A stretch of 64,000 nt of DNA, from NCBI GenBank assembly GCA_947579665.1, contig OX388350.1, positions 496,001-560,000 of the forward strand, read 5' to 3'. This document shows positions 34,240-46,394 of the stretch, one piece after another (positions within the stretch are counted from its first letter, which is position 1; each line of letters starts with the position of its first letter). The notes beneath the pieces were generated by a model that worked only from the letters and a program-made list of their open reading frames with translations, was not told the DNA's origin and searched no databases. The DNA is from Sympetrum striolatum. Its lineage: Eukaryota; Arthropoda; Insecta; Odonata; Libellulidae. The position numbers and the translations under genes were made by a program.

Positions 34240-35515
34240 ATGGATTATTCTTCAAAATCGTTTACTGACTATCGTGAGTCAAAGGATTCTCCCGATATTG
34301 ACGATAGTTTAAAAAAAATTCCCGCACTTTTTGAGAAAACATTAGTTATCGACCCCGAAGTAAAAGATAAAACGAGTTCGGAAACCGATGGATTTACTCC
34401 TTCTAAACCGGAAAGTCCTAAATCCCCTGTAACTATAGATGATCTTATGAAATTAATAATTAGTGACAAGGAGGAAAGAGAAAGGAAAGAATTAGAACGG
34501 GACGAAAGATTAATTGCAATGCTTCGTCAATCATTTGACGTTCAGCATTTAGCGCAGCAACAGCGCATTGAAAATTTAGAATCTGTAAATGAAAAGGTTC
34601 GCACTGATTTTGGGAATTTAAAGAAAGAAACTGGTGAGACTGTAACCGAAGTTCGACATCAAATTGGGCAGTTGGAAGGCGAATTGTTGAGGACCTCGTT
34701 AGATAGGGAACAAGTCACGTGTCGTTTGAGCGTGGTAGAGGAAAAGATAAAGACATTAGGTAAAGTTAATTCTACTCATGTAAATAATTATAATGTGCCA
34801 TCTGAATTAGTGTCTAAACCTCGTTTTAAAGGTAGCCAATATCAAAATCCGGTGATATTTCTTAAAGAAGTAGAAGAATATTTTGAAATTTTGAATATTC
34901 CGCATTCTTTTCGATCTCGAGCGTTTGCGAGTTTTCTTTCTGGTTATGCCAAACTTTGGATTGATGCGTTAATCCCATTGCCAGACGATTTCTCTGATTT
35001 AAAAAAAAGGTTCTCGGACCATTTCTGGGATGAGAATGTTCGACATGAGCAGCGAGTTAAAAGTTGGCTAAAACTTGTGTTCCACCAGTCGACGATAAGG
35101 AACTCATCTATACTTTAATTCGACAAATGCCTATAAATATCCAAGGACTGTTAATCAGTTCCAACCCTTCATCTTTAGACATACTTGTGAAATTATTGGA
35201 GTCATTTGACGAACTTAAGCAGGGAGTTAATTTTTCGCAAAATTCACTTGGTCAAATCGCAACTGTAGGGATGAGAAATAGGAGTCAGCGTTGGTATAAT
35301 TCTCGTGTTCACGCACCTAACGATCAAATACCCTCGTCTACTTTGCCTTCGCTATCATCGATACCTCCCCTTGTTTCATCTCCACCTCCTCACTGTAATC
35401 AGGCTTCTTTCAATCAACCTATTTCTATTCAAAATCCACCTCAACAATCTAATTTAATTCCCATTCGAAATGATAATCCGTCTGTTGTAGAAAGACCCGC
35501 GCATTTAAACTAAAT
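34240..35515 (+). pseudogene. gag: Gypsy-2 Gag, one frameshift
   Basis: The frame opens at ATG 34240 (MDYSSKSFTDYRESK). It has an acidic Ser/Pro-rich N terminus, then a long coiled coil (about residues 75-185; KEERERKELERDERL and LEGELLRTSLDREQV). The Gag capsid-like region follows (PRFKGSQYQNPVIFLKEVEE, then FASFLSGYAKLWIDALI). A shift near 35080 moves coding to a second frame (DDKELIYTLIRQMPINIQ) that runs to 35513 through a Pro/Ser-rich tail. No CCHC knuckle is visible, which is known for some Gypsy Gags. The 34.2-35.5 kb order directly precedes protease. Confidence 0.85.
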
Positions 35516-35517
35516 GC

Positions 35518-38500
35518 GTCGAAACGAAAAGGTCCCGTTTGTTTCGACACATCTGAGGAAGGGATCATAAGCACCATTGCTACTTATGTTGTGGATGGTT
35601 ATTCTTTAATTGACTTGTTAGAAGAAAAGGAGACGTCATTTCCCAAGAAAGAGAGACGTAAAGTTCCCGAAATTTCTGTTCAAATTTGTAATTCTAAACT
35701 AAATGCACTAATTGATTCTGGGAGTGAAGTTTCTGCTATTGATGAGGAAGTTTTTCAAGAACTTTTCGCAAATTTTTCGAATATTCCTGTTTTGCCAATG
35801 CGCAAGTCACATATTGTTTGTGCGAATAAACGCCGGTCAACTCCTATTACTGCTCAAGCTTTGCTTACAATTCGGATTGATGATCGTGAATTTGATGTGC
35901 CTTGTCTGATTGTTAAAAATTTACTTAAACCTCTTATTCTCGGAATGAATTGGCTTTCAGATAATGGTATCATATTAAATTTTCAAAATTATAGTTTGTC
36001 TATTCCGCCATCTAATTCTACCGTAAGTGAATCAAATTATCCTGTGAATTCTATTACATGTAGTGAAGGAGATCACGATAAATCCTTTTTTGTGTCTGAT
36101 GAGGAATTGCGGAAGGCATTTGAACCTTCTGTATCTCTTTCATTAAGGGAGAGGGAGAAATTATTTAATCTTTTGAAGGAATATCGTCAAGTTTTTTCTG
36201 ATACGCCCGGACTTGTACAAAATTTTCAGTTTCGTATTCATTTGTCTGAACATATCCCATTTCGACAACGATCTTATCCTATACCGTTTGCCTGGAAGGC
36301 AAAGGTTGATGAACAGATCAAATCCATGATCAAAGCTGGAATAATAGAGAAGGCTACTAGTCCCTATCTAAATCCTATCGTCATTGTTAAAAAAAAGGAT
36401 GGTCAACCTCGTCTTTGTTTGGACGCACGGAAGTTAAATAGCTTTACTATACCTGAGCGAGAGGAACCACCAAAAATTGACATGTTAATGAATAAATTTT
36501 CTGGTATGAAATATTTCTCTACTACCGACTTGTCTTCCGCATTTTGGCAAATGGCTATTCACCCGGATGATAAGAAATATACTGCTTTTTTGTACGATTC
36601 TATTGTCTATGCTTTTAATAGAGTGCCGTATGGACTAAAAAATAGTGGGGCAGCTCTTATAAGATGTCTAGATTTGATATTGGGTCCTGAAGTTTCTTCT
36701 TTCGCAACTGCGTACGTTGATGATTTATTGATAACCTCTGTTACTTTTGACCAGCATTTAAACCATCTTCAACTTGTCTTTCGTAAATTAATTGAAGCTA
36801 ATATTAAACTTAAATTGTCTAAATCCGAATTTTGTTGTGCGCAGGTGAAATTCCTTGGGCACATCCTGTCTGCTGAGGGCATGAAGATGGATCCCGCGCG
36901 TACATGTGCTATCCAAGAAATTAAGGCTATAGTAATATCAAACAATTACGGGGATTTCTGGGGGTGTGTAATTACTACTCCCGATTCTGTCGTAATTTTT
37001 CTAAATTAACTTATCCCTTATTGCAATTACTTAAGAAAGGAGTTAAATGGAAGTGGACTCCGGAGTTACAAACGGCTTTTGAGAAAATTAAGGCTGCATT
37101 TCTGGACGAAATTGTTTTGACTTATCCGGACTTTAATAAACCTATCTACTTACAGACCGATAGTTCTGATTTTGGCTTGGGAGCGGTTTTGTTCCAGCAC
37201 GATGAAGTGGGTGACCAACTGGTACTTGCTTTTGTAAGTAGAACCTTGCGGGGGGCTGAAATTTCGTATACGACCACCGAAAAGGAGGCATTGGCCATCA
37301 TCTGGGCTCTCCAGAAACTTAGTCATTTCGTTTTGGACCATCATATTACTATAATTACCGATCATAAAGCTTTGACTTTTCTTAAAACCTGTAAGCTAAA
37401 TCATAGTCGCTTATCCAGATGGATTTTGGCACTTCAAGGTTTCACTTTTTCTGTTGAACATTCTCCTGGTCATAAGAATATTGTTGCGGACTGGCTTAGT
37501 CGTTATATTAATAATTCTGAAATTACTAAACCTTCGAATGAATTTTGTGTTGCTACTATTGATTTGGATATTTCTGATTCTCCATTTCAATCTTGTGAAA
37601 ACTTAATTGATTTACAATGTCAAGATTTGTATTTAAATAACATTCGTCTTTATCTTAACGGTCTCTTGCCTAATGACCACCCCGATTTTGTAAAGATTTC
37701 GTCGATAGCGTATAAGTATATTTTGTATCATGGTCTGTTACTATTTAATGTCGGGAGGGAGAGTGTGGTGTATAAAGTCTGTGTACCTGCCGATGTGCGT
37801 TCTTCTTTAATTTGGTTTGCTCATACCGTTAATGGTCATGCTGGGATTACCAAAACAATATTTTGGATTCGTGATAAATATTATTGGAAAGGTATTAATC
37901 GTTTTGTTCGTGTGCTTTTACGCACGTGTGATGCTTGTCAGCGTAATAAATTTCCTAATCGTTATTTTGAAGGCCCTATGGCAAATATAATACCATCCAA
38001 ACCTAGTCAGTTATGTGCCGTGGATATATATGGTCCATTACCTAAGGCAAAATTTAAAAATCAATATATTCTGGTTTATGTCGATGTGTTTTCAAAATTT
38101 GACAAATTTATCCTTTGAACAAAACTTCAGCAAAAAATTGTCTCAGAGTGCATATTACTAAATATTTTCAAAAATGTGGGAAACCTCAGCGGTTACTCAC
38201 TGATCACGGAACTCAGTTCACCTCGGCTCTTTGGAGGAATACGTTAGCCGATTTGGGTGTTAGAACTGTCTATTCATCTGTCCGTAGACCTCAGACTAAT
38301 CCCAGTGAGCGTATAATGCGTGAGCTGTCTCGATTGTTCCGAACCTATTGCCACCGTGAACATACTAGTTGGTTCGAAATAATTCCTTTTGTAAACCATT
38401 GGCTTAACTGTTTGACTCATGAAAGTACTGGTTTTTCCCCTTTTCATCTTCATTTTGGCCGGAAACCTACCCGTGAATTTGACGACTTTATCGGATTTCC

Positions 38501-38816
38501 ACCTGCGGAAATTCCTCCTCATGATGATATAATAGTGATCGCTCATAGAAATTTAAAAAAATCTGGGAACTCCCGTAAGGAGCGCCAAAAGGCAAAACAT
38601 AGAGTATTTAGAGTGGGTGATCAGGTACTTTTGAGAACGCCCAAGCCCTCTGATGCCAAAGCTGGCTTGTTTCATAAATTCTTTCCATTGTACTCTGGAC
38701 CTTACCGTGTGTCAAAATTATCTGGTCAAAATTCCTGTAATTTGGTTAATTTAGAAAAGAAAGATATTGGTATATTTAATTTTGCACATCTAAAACCTTA
38801 TATTGTTAAACAGTAG
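35518..38816 (+). pseudogene. pol: Gypsy-2 Pol (protease-RT-RNase H-integrase), frameshifted
   Basis: Coding sense starts just after gag in another frame. Protease has NALIDSGSEVSAIDEE. Reverse transcriptase has VKKKDGQPRLCLDARKLN and the catalytic AYVDDLLITS. A shift near 36935 leads to GFLGVCNYYSRFCRN. RNase H has LQTDSSDFGLGAVL, TTEKEALAIIWAL and ITDHKALTFL. Integrase has an HHCC site (H in TVNGHAGI; CDACQRNKF) and DDE residues in CAVDIYGPLPK, LLTDHGTQFTS and NPSERIMREL. A one-base change near 38117 separates the first Asp from the rest. A C-terminal region with FRVGDQVLLRTPK ends at KPYIVKQ. All modules are present, with only two visible shifts in pol. Relatives encode the enzymes that copy and insert the element. 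With identical-looking LTRs, these shifts are either recent or sequencing errors. Confidence 0.9.
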
Positions 38817-38958
38817 TTTCATTTTGGTTGAAATTTGTTTAAAAAAAAAAAAAATTGGAAAAGAGATTTTTTTGTGATGTAAGTTTAATTATGTATGAAG
38901 CGCTCGGTAATTATTATTTCTTTATGAATGAATGTTTTGCTTCATTATGATATTTATC

Positions 38959-39001
38959 TATTTCAGAATAACCTTCATTCAGTGAAGGTTATTCTGAAAT
39001 A
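38959..39001. other. 19-bp perfect hairpin next to the 3' LTR
   Basis: TATTTCAGAATAACCTTCA (38959-38977), loop TTCAG, then its exact complement (38983-39001). It ends 8 bp before the LTR, where a polypurine tract is expected. Only a weak purine run (GAAATATGGG) is present there. Confidence 0.9.
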
Positions 39002-39009
39002 TGGGCATA

Positions 39010-39572
39010 TGTACCGAGTCGTTTAATTGTTATATTTATTCTGTTCAATATGCAATGTCTCTTTGTTTGTATGATTATTACTTTTGCATTTGGCGCCTAT
39101 TGCGTCATGCGTTTGCCTCTTGTTCTGCTGTTATTACGATACTTCGACACGCTTATTACGTGGCGTCGAGGTAAGGAGGGGCGGAAGAATCCACGAGGAC
39201 AGAGAGGAAGAAGAGGATTTGAGGGGTAGTCGGAAGGTGGACTATTGAGGAGACGGTCGGGAGGACATCCTCGTTGGGAGAGAGGATCGTCGCTACATGA
39301 CTCACCGACTAGGCCTCGTGTTCAAGGAAATTAGAGATTGGAACTGGACGCCAATCATCGTGTCAATTTCTTACTGTTTAATTTCTGCTATTTTTGACCA
39401 CGTATATTCTTTTTCTCATGGTCGAACCCAACGAAGATTTTGCCGTTAATTTTGTTTATTGGCCAATTTATTCTTGTTTTGACAAAATATATTCAGCTTT
39501 ATCCTCGCATTTCTTTATGTATTTATTTTATGTGCGTTCCAAAACCGTGAGCTATCTGGGAGGAGCGTTACA
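39010..39572 (+). repeat. Gypsy-2 3' LTR (563 bp)
   Basis: TGTACC to GTTACA, followed by the target duplication GTAG at 39573-39576. Together with 33123-33685 it bounds a 6,450-bp element. Confidence 0.95.
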
Positions 39573-39576
39573 GTAG

Positions 39577-41513
39577 TTAGTGATGGTGTTGGGCCAAAAG
39601 ATGATGCTAAGGAAAAACTAAAGCTTGCATTAACTGTTATCAAGTCAGTTTTGAGTGATGAACTGTTGCATCATTTTCCTTCTTTGGAATTTATGATGGA
39701 CCCAATTCGTTTGTTGTCCCTCAGTCGTTTGATATACACCCCTGAAACTATGGTATTTTCCTCAATATTGTTTAGTTTATCTCCTTGTGGGTATAGATTT
39801 TTGAGAGAATCAAGGTTACTTACATTACCTAATGAATCAACATTAAGGCGAGTAACGTCATTGCAATCACTTAGCCCTGCAGCTGAGCAACGTGGCAGTA
39901 ATTTTCTCTCATATATTAAACAGAAATGCAAATATCTGAAACAGAATGATTTAACTGTGTGTTTGGCTGTTGATGAAATACATCTGAAACCTTTTTTTGA
40001 TTATAAAGGGGGTACAGACAATAATGCTATCAATAAGAAGGCTATTTCTCTGTTAACTACTCCACCCAAATTGTCCATCGTCTATCCTCACCCTCGAGAT
40101 GCCTCGAGGCCTTTATTTTTCTTGTTTGATTCTGTTCATCTGTTGAAATGCGTAAGAAATAATTGGTTGGCACAGAGAGATTCAGAAAAAAACATGATGT
40201 ATCCATTTTTCCCATTTGATGACAATGAAAATTGGTCAGCAGATCAGAAATCGTTGACTTCCTTTTGCACTCTAAGGAAACTTCATGAATTAGAATCAGA
40301 GCAGCTGCTCAAGTATTCTTACAATTTGACCATGAAAGCCCTGTATCCGACCAATTTTGAAAAACAAAATGTGAAACTTGTTTTACAAATTTTCAATGAG
40401 TATGTTGTTCAGGGGTTGTTGTCTATTGGTAAAGACAAAAACTTGCCATTTTGTGAGGGGACAGCCAACTACATTAAAGTCTTTAATGCTTGGTGGTCAA
40501 TTATGAATGTGAAAACGCCTTTCAAAGGGCAAAGATTAAATGATATTTTCATGAAACCATTGACTAAAGACTTCAATGATGATAAGCTAATTTTTTTGAA
40601 CAAATTTTTGGAATGGATGGATTCATGGGAAGGAATGGAAACCTCTGGTGGCAAGCTTAGCAAAGAGACACACTGTGCTATTAGGCACACTACTCATGGT
40701 ATGATTGAGTTAATGAGGTATTGTGTAGATGTGTTGAACATGTCATTCATCTTGCCTGGCAAGTTTCAAACTGATTGCCTTGAATCAAGGTTTGGAAAGT
40801 ACAGGCAGCTTTCAGGCTCACATTACAACATTTCCATGAGGCAGGTGTTTGAAAGTGAGCAAAAACTACGGCTAATGAAAATGTTGGAAATTGCTCTCCC
40901 TTTTGGGAACGAAATGTTAACATTGAAAAACTTGACTGAGAATTGGGATGTTGTGACTGATGAAAGTCACACTCTGTCACTCCGGTTTGATGTTGAAGTT
41001 ATTGAGGAAGATATATGCCAATGCATTGAATATCTTCCAGTGATCACATACTTGGCTGGTTATTGTTGCTATGCTGTTAACAAAAGGATGAAGTGTGATT
41101 TATGTAAGGAAACACTCATTGATGCTGACAATGAGTTTGGTACACTGCCTGATTATGGTTTTATTAAAGGTTTGGATAGGGGTGGCTTATTATACCCAAA
41201 TTGTACAGTAGTTAATGTGGTTATGTTCTGCTATATTGTTGTTAATAAATTGTCAAGGGAGCCGACTTTCATATCATCTTCAAGACAGAGAGACATTGTG
41301 GTGGAAGTGACTTACAGAACTATGATGGAAGTGGATTTGTGTTTTGTAAGTGGCTGTTGTGAGAGTGGACATTCATCGGAGAAACTATTAAAGATAGTGA
41401 TTATGGCTTCTGCCATTACACTGTTAAATAACTTTTCTTCCAAACAGAATGACAATATTTGTTTCGGTAAATTAGATAAGTGTAAAAAGAGGAAATTGCA
41501 GACATTATTGTGA
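39577..41513 (+). CDS. THAP/P-element transposase, 3' part
   Basis: The frame is open from the LTR border to TGA at 41513. It continues the phase of 32575-33122. It contains a THAP9/P-transposase-like catalytic core: LRRVTSLQSLSPAAEQRG, the acidic LAVDEIHLKP, and the GTP-binding-insertion landmark FLFDSVHLLKCVRNNWL. The long helical region ends in FILPGKFQTDCLESRFGKYR, which typically precedes the last acidic residue, then a Cys-rich piece (RMKCDLCKETLIDADNE). There are no stops or shifts in nearly 1.94 kb, in strong contrast to the other DNA transposons here. Its standard role is excision and insertion of P-like elements, but domesticated THAP9 genes also exist. P-type TIRs with 8-bp duplications were not found. 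Confidence 0.85.
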
Positions 41514-42740
41514 TTGATGAAAATATACAGTATCTGTATTTTATTTGTGTGGTTTTTTATTTCCTGTCACTAAAATTCCTTGTGGTGATGACTTCATGCA
41601 TGGTAAGTAAGATCTGAGGTGTGATTTAAGAGATATCATGTTTTTTGATACAAATGCTTATGCTGGTGATTTAGAAGGACTTCCAGATTTTTTGTTAGAT
41701 TTAAAAATCTGCTGAAGTGACATTGACGCTCTTTCCCATCCCAAATAATTTTTCAAATACTTAAATGCCTAGTACGGGTACGTTTTAGTAGCTGTTGCTG
41801 AACTTTACATAAATTATTGCTTGCATTTTGATGAATTGGAACGTAGTAATAGCAGATCTGTCAATAATCTTATGTTTCCCTGGCGATTATCATTGAAAAA
41901 ATCTTTCAGGATCTAGGGTAAGCTTTTCATGGCCCATGGGCTATGCAATCTCTAATTCAGTGTCAAAATAAAGGAAATTTTTCTCTTTATTAATAAAACC
42001 ATTTCGGAACCTTGCGTCAACTCCTTCTTCACTGCCAGAAAGAAATAATTTATCCAAAGAAACTAAATGGTATGCAACCAGGATTAATCAAATACTTGAC
42101 ATCACCATTTAATGCTGTTGAATTTTTAGACGCTTTTGTAATAAAAGATGAATTCTCATAGGATGTAAAAAGCATTTTCTAGGGAGTTATTTCAGATTTT
42201 AAACAAGTAATGTTGTACTTCTGGCTCACAACGACAATTTATGCATCTTAAATTTGTTTGTTGGATTAGACGCAATATTTACGAATCATTTCAACTTGAA
42301 AAATATTCTTATTTATGCGTATAAGTATTCTCTCGGAACCCGCGGACTATTTTGTTTAAGACTGAGTAAATTAAGTATCAATTATCATCTGTTCACTACG
42401 GTGGCGAAACCAGCGTCGCACCAGCACAGCAGACGGCTACTTCAGCTCTTCCATGCCCTAGCGGTAGCACTACATTGCGTGACGTCACGCGCAAACGATC
42501 GGGCCTTCTCTCTAGGTGGCTATGCTTTAGCCCCCCCCCCTCGATCCGCCACTGCCTACATTGCATTCTTACAGAGATATTTAAGAAATGAAATTTTGTT
42601 CCGGATAAACCGCAACTTCCGGTTAAGCGATATTCACCAAAAACTAATCAACTCTTGGCATTGTTGGGAATATACTAAATATGAATTTTGGAAATGATCG
42701 GATAATTACTTTTTAAGATAGAGCGCCCACAAACTTTTTC
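41514..42740. other. AT-rich stretch with possible coding remnants
   Basis: Fragments such as FDTNAYAGDLEGLPDFLLD (about 41645-41705) and YLTSPFNAVEFLDAFVIKD (about 42095-42155) read like protein but are isolated between stops. They may be trailing parts of the P-like unit. The 147-residue frame 42254-42697 spans an AT-rich half and a GC-richer half and shows no domain. TGACGTCA occurs at 42480-42487, a possible CRE-like site only by sequence. Confidence 0.3.
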
Positions 42741-42744
42741 ACTA

Positions 42745-42900
42745 TGGACAGACACACACACAGACAGGCATGTTCCGGAAAATAGCGAAAACGAGCTCTA
42801 TGCGCCTCAAAACATCTATTTCCGTCAAAATCTGGAGGTCGAATTTTTTTGCGAATACAATACTTTCTCTATACTACGTACTATAGGGAGAAAGTAAAAA
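42745..42900 (+). repeat. Dispersed hairpin-ended repeat, copy 1
   Basis: A CA-rich start (GACACACACACAGACAGGCA), a middle with CCTCAAAACATCTATTTCCG, and an end with the inverted pair TACTTTCTC (42861) and GAGAAAGTA (42888) before AAAA. The copy at 55571-55730 shares the same order. This could be a SINE-like or foldback-ended family; it is unclassified. Confidence 0.7.
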
Positions 42901-44995
42901 TGACATGAAGCCTACTTTGTGCTCCCGCTTTCGTGCACAATTTATCGTTGCGCTATTGTTTTATTGGCGGCGCGATGGTCGACTTCCTCATCATTAAGTC
43001 AGCACGGACCGCACGAGGTTCGACGCATTATAGATAGCCCGCATTCACGCTGGTTGCCTCTCCTCCGCTCGCTCCCCTCTTTCGGAAGGGAAGTAAGATT
43101 TCGCAGAAATAAATAAAACTTGATACTGGTTTGCTGAAGTTATTTTAAAGTAAGCATTCGAGATTTTGTTATATTTGCGGCAACAACGGTACAACTCTGA
43201 TTTCAATGATATCGATATCTCCGAAGTAAGCGAGAGTTTACAAAATTGTGAATAACTACAGCAAATTTGGTAATAACTAATAAAAAATAACTTCCAATTA
43301 AGTACACTGCCAATATTATTATCTTATTGTATCCAAAATTCAATTTGTTATAATGAAAAATAACTTAGTGTCAATCAAAGTAAGTTGAGCAACTGAAATT
43401 TACGTGCCAAAATTGAGTGCTTTTTTAAACAAAGTGCAGTAACGGCGATTAGAAATTTTAAATTGAAGTCAGTTAACGTAGAAATAAATATTCCATTAAA
43501 TAAAAATCACATCGTGAAAATCTGTCGATTCCATTTGAAGTTATAGCGTCTCAAACTCGAGAGACTGGACATTTTTGCAGACTACATCTGGTTACATAGC
43601 TGGTATATAGCGAAATATGGCCAGTTCTAACGATGAAGAGCTCGTAATTCTTGGTAGTTCTCTTAACAAGTGTTTTATATTGAAACAAATAATCGAAAGC
43701 GAGTGTCTTGGAGTACAGCTTGTAGTAAAAATAAAGTTTTCGCATTTTGAGAGATTTTCTGGTAACTTTTTTCTTGGTGTCATCAATTCTGGAAAAATAT
43801 TAATGAATCAATAGTTCATAAAAAAATATTAATTGTTTACTTAAGTCCTTAAGTAATTGTATAACAATCCCTTTCCAGGAATGTTTATTTTATAAAGCCG
43901 ACTACATATTGTAAATTACACCTTACATTAATTTCTGTTGCATGGTAAAGATTAATATGAGTTTCCTGATAGAATACAAGTAATAAGCATAAATACAAGG
44001 TTATTATTATGTATATATAGTATATAATACAACATATATTAATATGTATATGTGAATACCTTAGTCCGTGCAAGTATGCTTCGACACTGTACTCAAATTA
44101 CCTGAGAGCTTGAAAAGGAGGTGAAGGTTATAATAATAATAATGAACTTCATGATGAAATTTAACTTAGCACGAGTGGGAATAATAATGAATTTATAACG
44201 GGTACTAAACCCATTTACAGAATACATAATCAATGTAAAAATACATTTAGAATAAAGCAAAACATACAAGTAAACTCAAATACATCAATAACAAAGAAAA
44301 GAATATAATGCAATAAATGTATACTGAGATAACATTTGCAAAAATAAATCAATATATAGGAAAAAATGTCAACAAAGTCAATATATAGAATCAGTGTACA
44401 GGAAAACAATTCCAATCTATAACCTCAATCACTACCTACATTAAAGATTATTTTTTCTAGTGAAATTAGTGCTTATAAAATTTTATATTATTTTGATTGC
44501 TTTAAACTCCTTCCACTTCTGTTCAGAAAAATAATTGTTTACTTACAATGATATATGTAACATATGTTATTCACTTCTCTATTACAGAATTCTTGATTTA
44601 TATCTCTCCGATTTTGAGAAGGGAAACAAAATCCAAACATAGAGTCAGAATCAAAGATTTTAATGCCACAAAATGTGGATTAAAATATGGTTTTACCAAT
44701 GATTTATAGGATAAATCAGTAGCCATGATGAATTCAACATAATGCACTCTTTCTTTCAGTTTGGTAGATACATCTTAAATTAACATATCCTCCTCTTAAT
44801 TGCTATCAGAAGAAATTTTAAAAGGAATAATATTGATTATAATATTGGAGTTAGGTCCTTCCCTCCTCCAAACTGCACTGGAGGAGGGAAGAGATCATTA
44901 CTGACTGATGTCCGTGTTGTTGCGCCTCTTGCTGTTTCTACAATGGCTCTGTTAGGAGCTGGTGCTGCTGCTTGCCTGTGCTGGAAAAATAGTGA
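42901..44995. other. Non-coding, GC-richer at left then AT-rich
   Basis: The part to about 43110 is GC-richer, and the rest is AT-rich with short incidental frames. No gene or element ends were recognised. Confidence 0.5.
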
Positions 44996-44999
44996 GCTG

Positions 45000-45275
45000 T
45001 GTTATAAGTTATATAAGGGAAAAGTAGGACGTCGTTTGAGGCAGTTGAAATTAATATTTCTGCTTGAATTTTCACAGATAGTTAGAGATGGTGATCTTCT
45101 ATGGTAATGCATAGTAAGTATCACCGGGAAGACCCAGGTTCGATGCCAGACGAATATAATGCTGCTGAAATTAAGCAGATTCTCCATCCCTTTTTTTATC
45201 TTTAGAGGACTCACTCTATGTGATGCCGACAAAAAATTTGTGTTATCGATGTGCTTGCAGTATGCATGCAACATT
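45000..45275 (-). repeat. Partial satellite unit, inverted (A-type monomers)
   Basis: Minus-oriented A monomer (GGTTCGATGCCAGACG near 45139-45154), with the unit-start words on its right side. It faces the plus unit at 45292 across the 5-bp spacer AATAG, giving a near-perfect inverted repeat of about 40 bp per arm (ATTTTACTCGTAT and ATACGAGTAAAAT at the centre). Confidence 0.85.
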
Positions 45276-45291
45276 TTACTCGTATAATAGA

Positions 45292-46375
45292 TACGAGTAA
45301 AATGTTCTGCTTGCATACTGCAAGCAGATCGGCAATACTAATTTCATATCGGCATCACATCTGGACGGTCGTCATAAGAAAAAAAAAGGATTTAATTTTT
45401 TCTTAAAATTCGCTGAAATTTCACCATCTGGCATCGAACCCGGGTCTTACTGGTAAACCTACCATGAAACACAATAGAAGATCACCATCTTTAACTATGT
45501 GTGAAAATTCAAGCAGAAATATTGGTTACAACTGGAAGTTCTAATTTTCACGAATGTAAATGGCTCTCTGGATTCGAACCAAGGACGATCTTGGAAATTT
45601 AAAAAAAGTTTCTGAAAGTTATTAATGATCTCAATCTATATGCCAAATTTCAAGTTTCTACATTATTGGGAAAGGTTTCAAAATAATTCCTAAAATCGGA
45701 TCAACTTCTGATTGTAGAGACACCTGGTGTCGAACCCAGGACACATTGATAGGTGCGAATGCATCGTTTGATTTGTTAAGTCTTGCTCTTCTATTATGCA
45801 AAGTTTGAAGTCGATAGCATGCCGGGAAGTACATAAAATTTGTTTCGGTTATCTCCGTAAGAAATGCATTGAGGAATTTAAATGTCCCTCTGGGATCGAA
45901 CCAAGGACCATCAGCGAATATGTAAAATTCGATAATGATATATTTTTATGGTATCCAACCTCATACCGAATTTCAAGTTTCTATGCCATCGGAAAAGGGT
46001 CCAAAGAAAATCTTAAAAATCGCCACAATGCATTTTAAACGGCAGATTTTTGCCCCGACCTAGCATCGAACTAAGGATATTATTCGTAGATGTTTTTATG
46101 GTTTCCTTTAGATATGCACGGCATCTAGTGATCCCTTGAATTTCAAATCTTTCCTTTTCCGGGAAGTGCCTCAAAAAAATTTTTGAAAATCCCCGCCATG
46201 TAATCTTATGGGGAAAATTGCGACTTTGGGGCCTTCTGGAATCGAACCCATGACACCGAGGTTTAAAGTCGGCTTTTTCCTGGAGGTTACACGTCATGGC
46301 CATAACGTCGTAAAAATTTCAAGTCTGTGGCACTTGTGGAACATGGTTAGAATTTTGATCCCCTATGAATGAATG
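45292..46375 (+). repeat. Satellite unit, type I (A-B-C-D-E-F)
   Basis: Cores lie near 45433, 45573, 45730, 45896, 46068 and 46243. The E core is damaged (TCGAACTAAGG). The unit ends with the alternative tail CTTGTGGAACATGGTTAGAA and not the microsatellite-type tail of the 1-4 kb array. Confidence 0.85.
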
Positions 46376-46394
46376 AATGTGTATATAGGTACTA

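Noticed and set aside
42254..42697. 147-residue frame as a host gene
   Set aside because: Composition changes midway from AT-rich to GC-rich, no domain is visible, and it lies beside a dispersed repeat.
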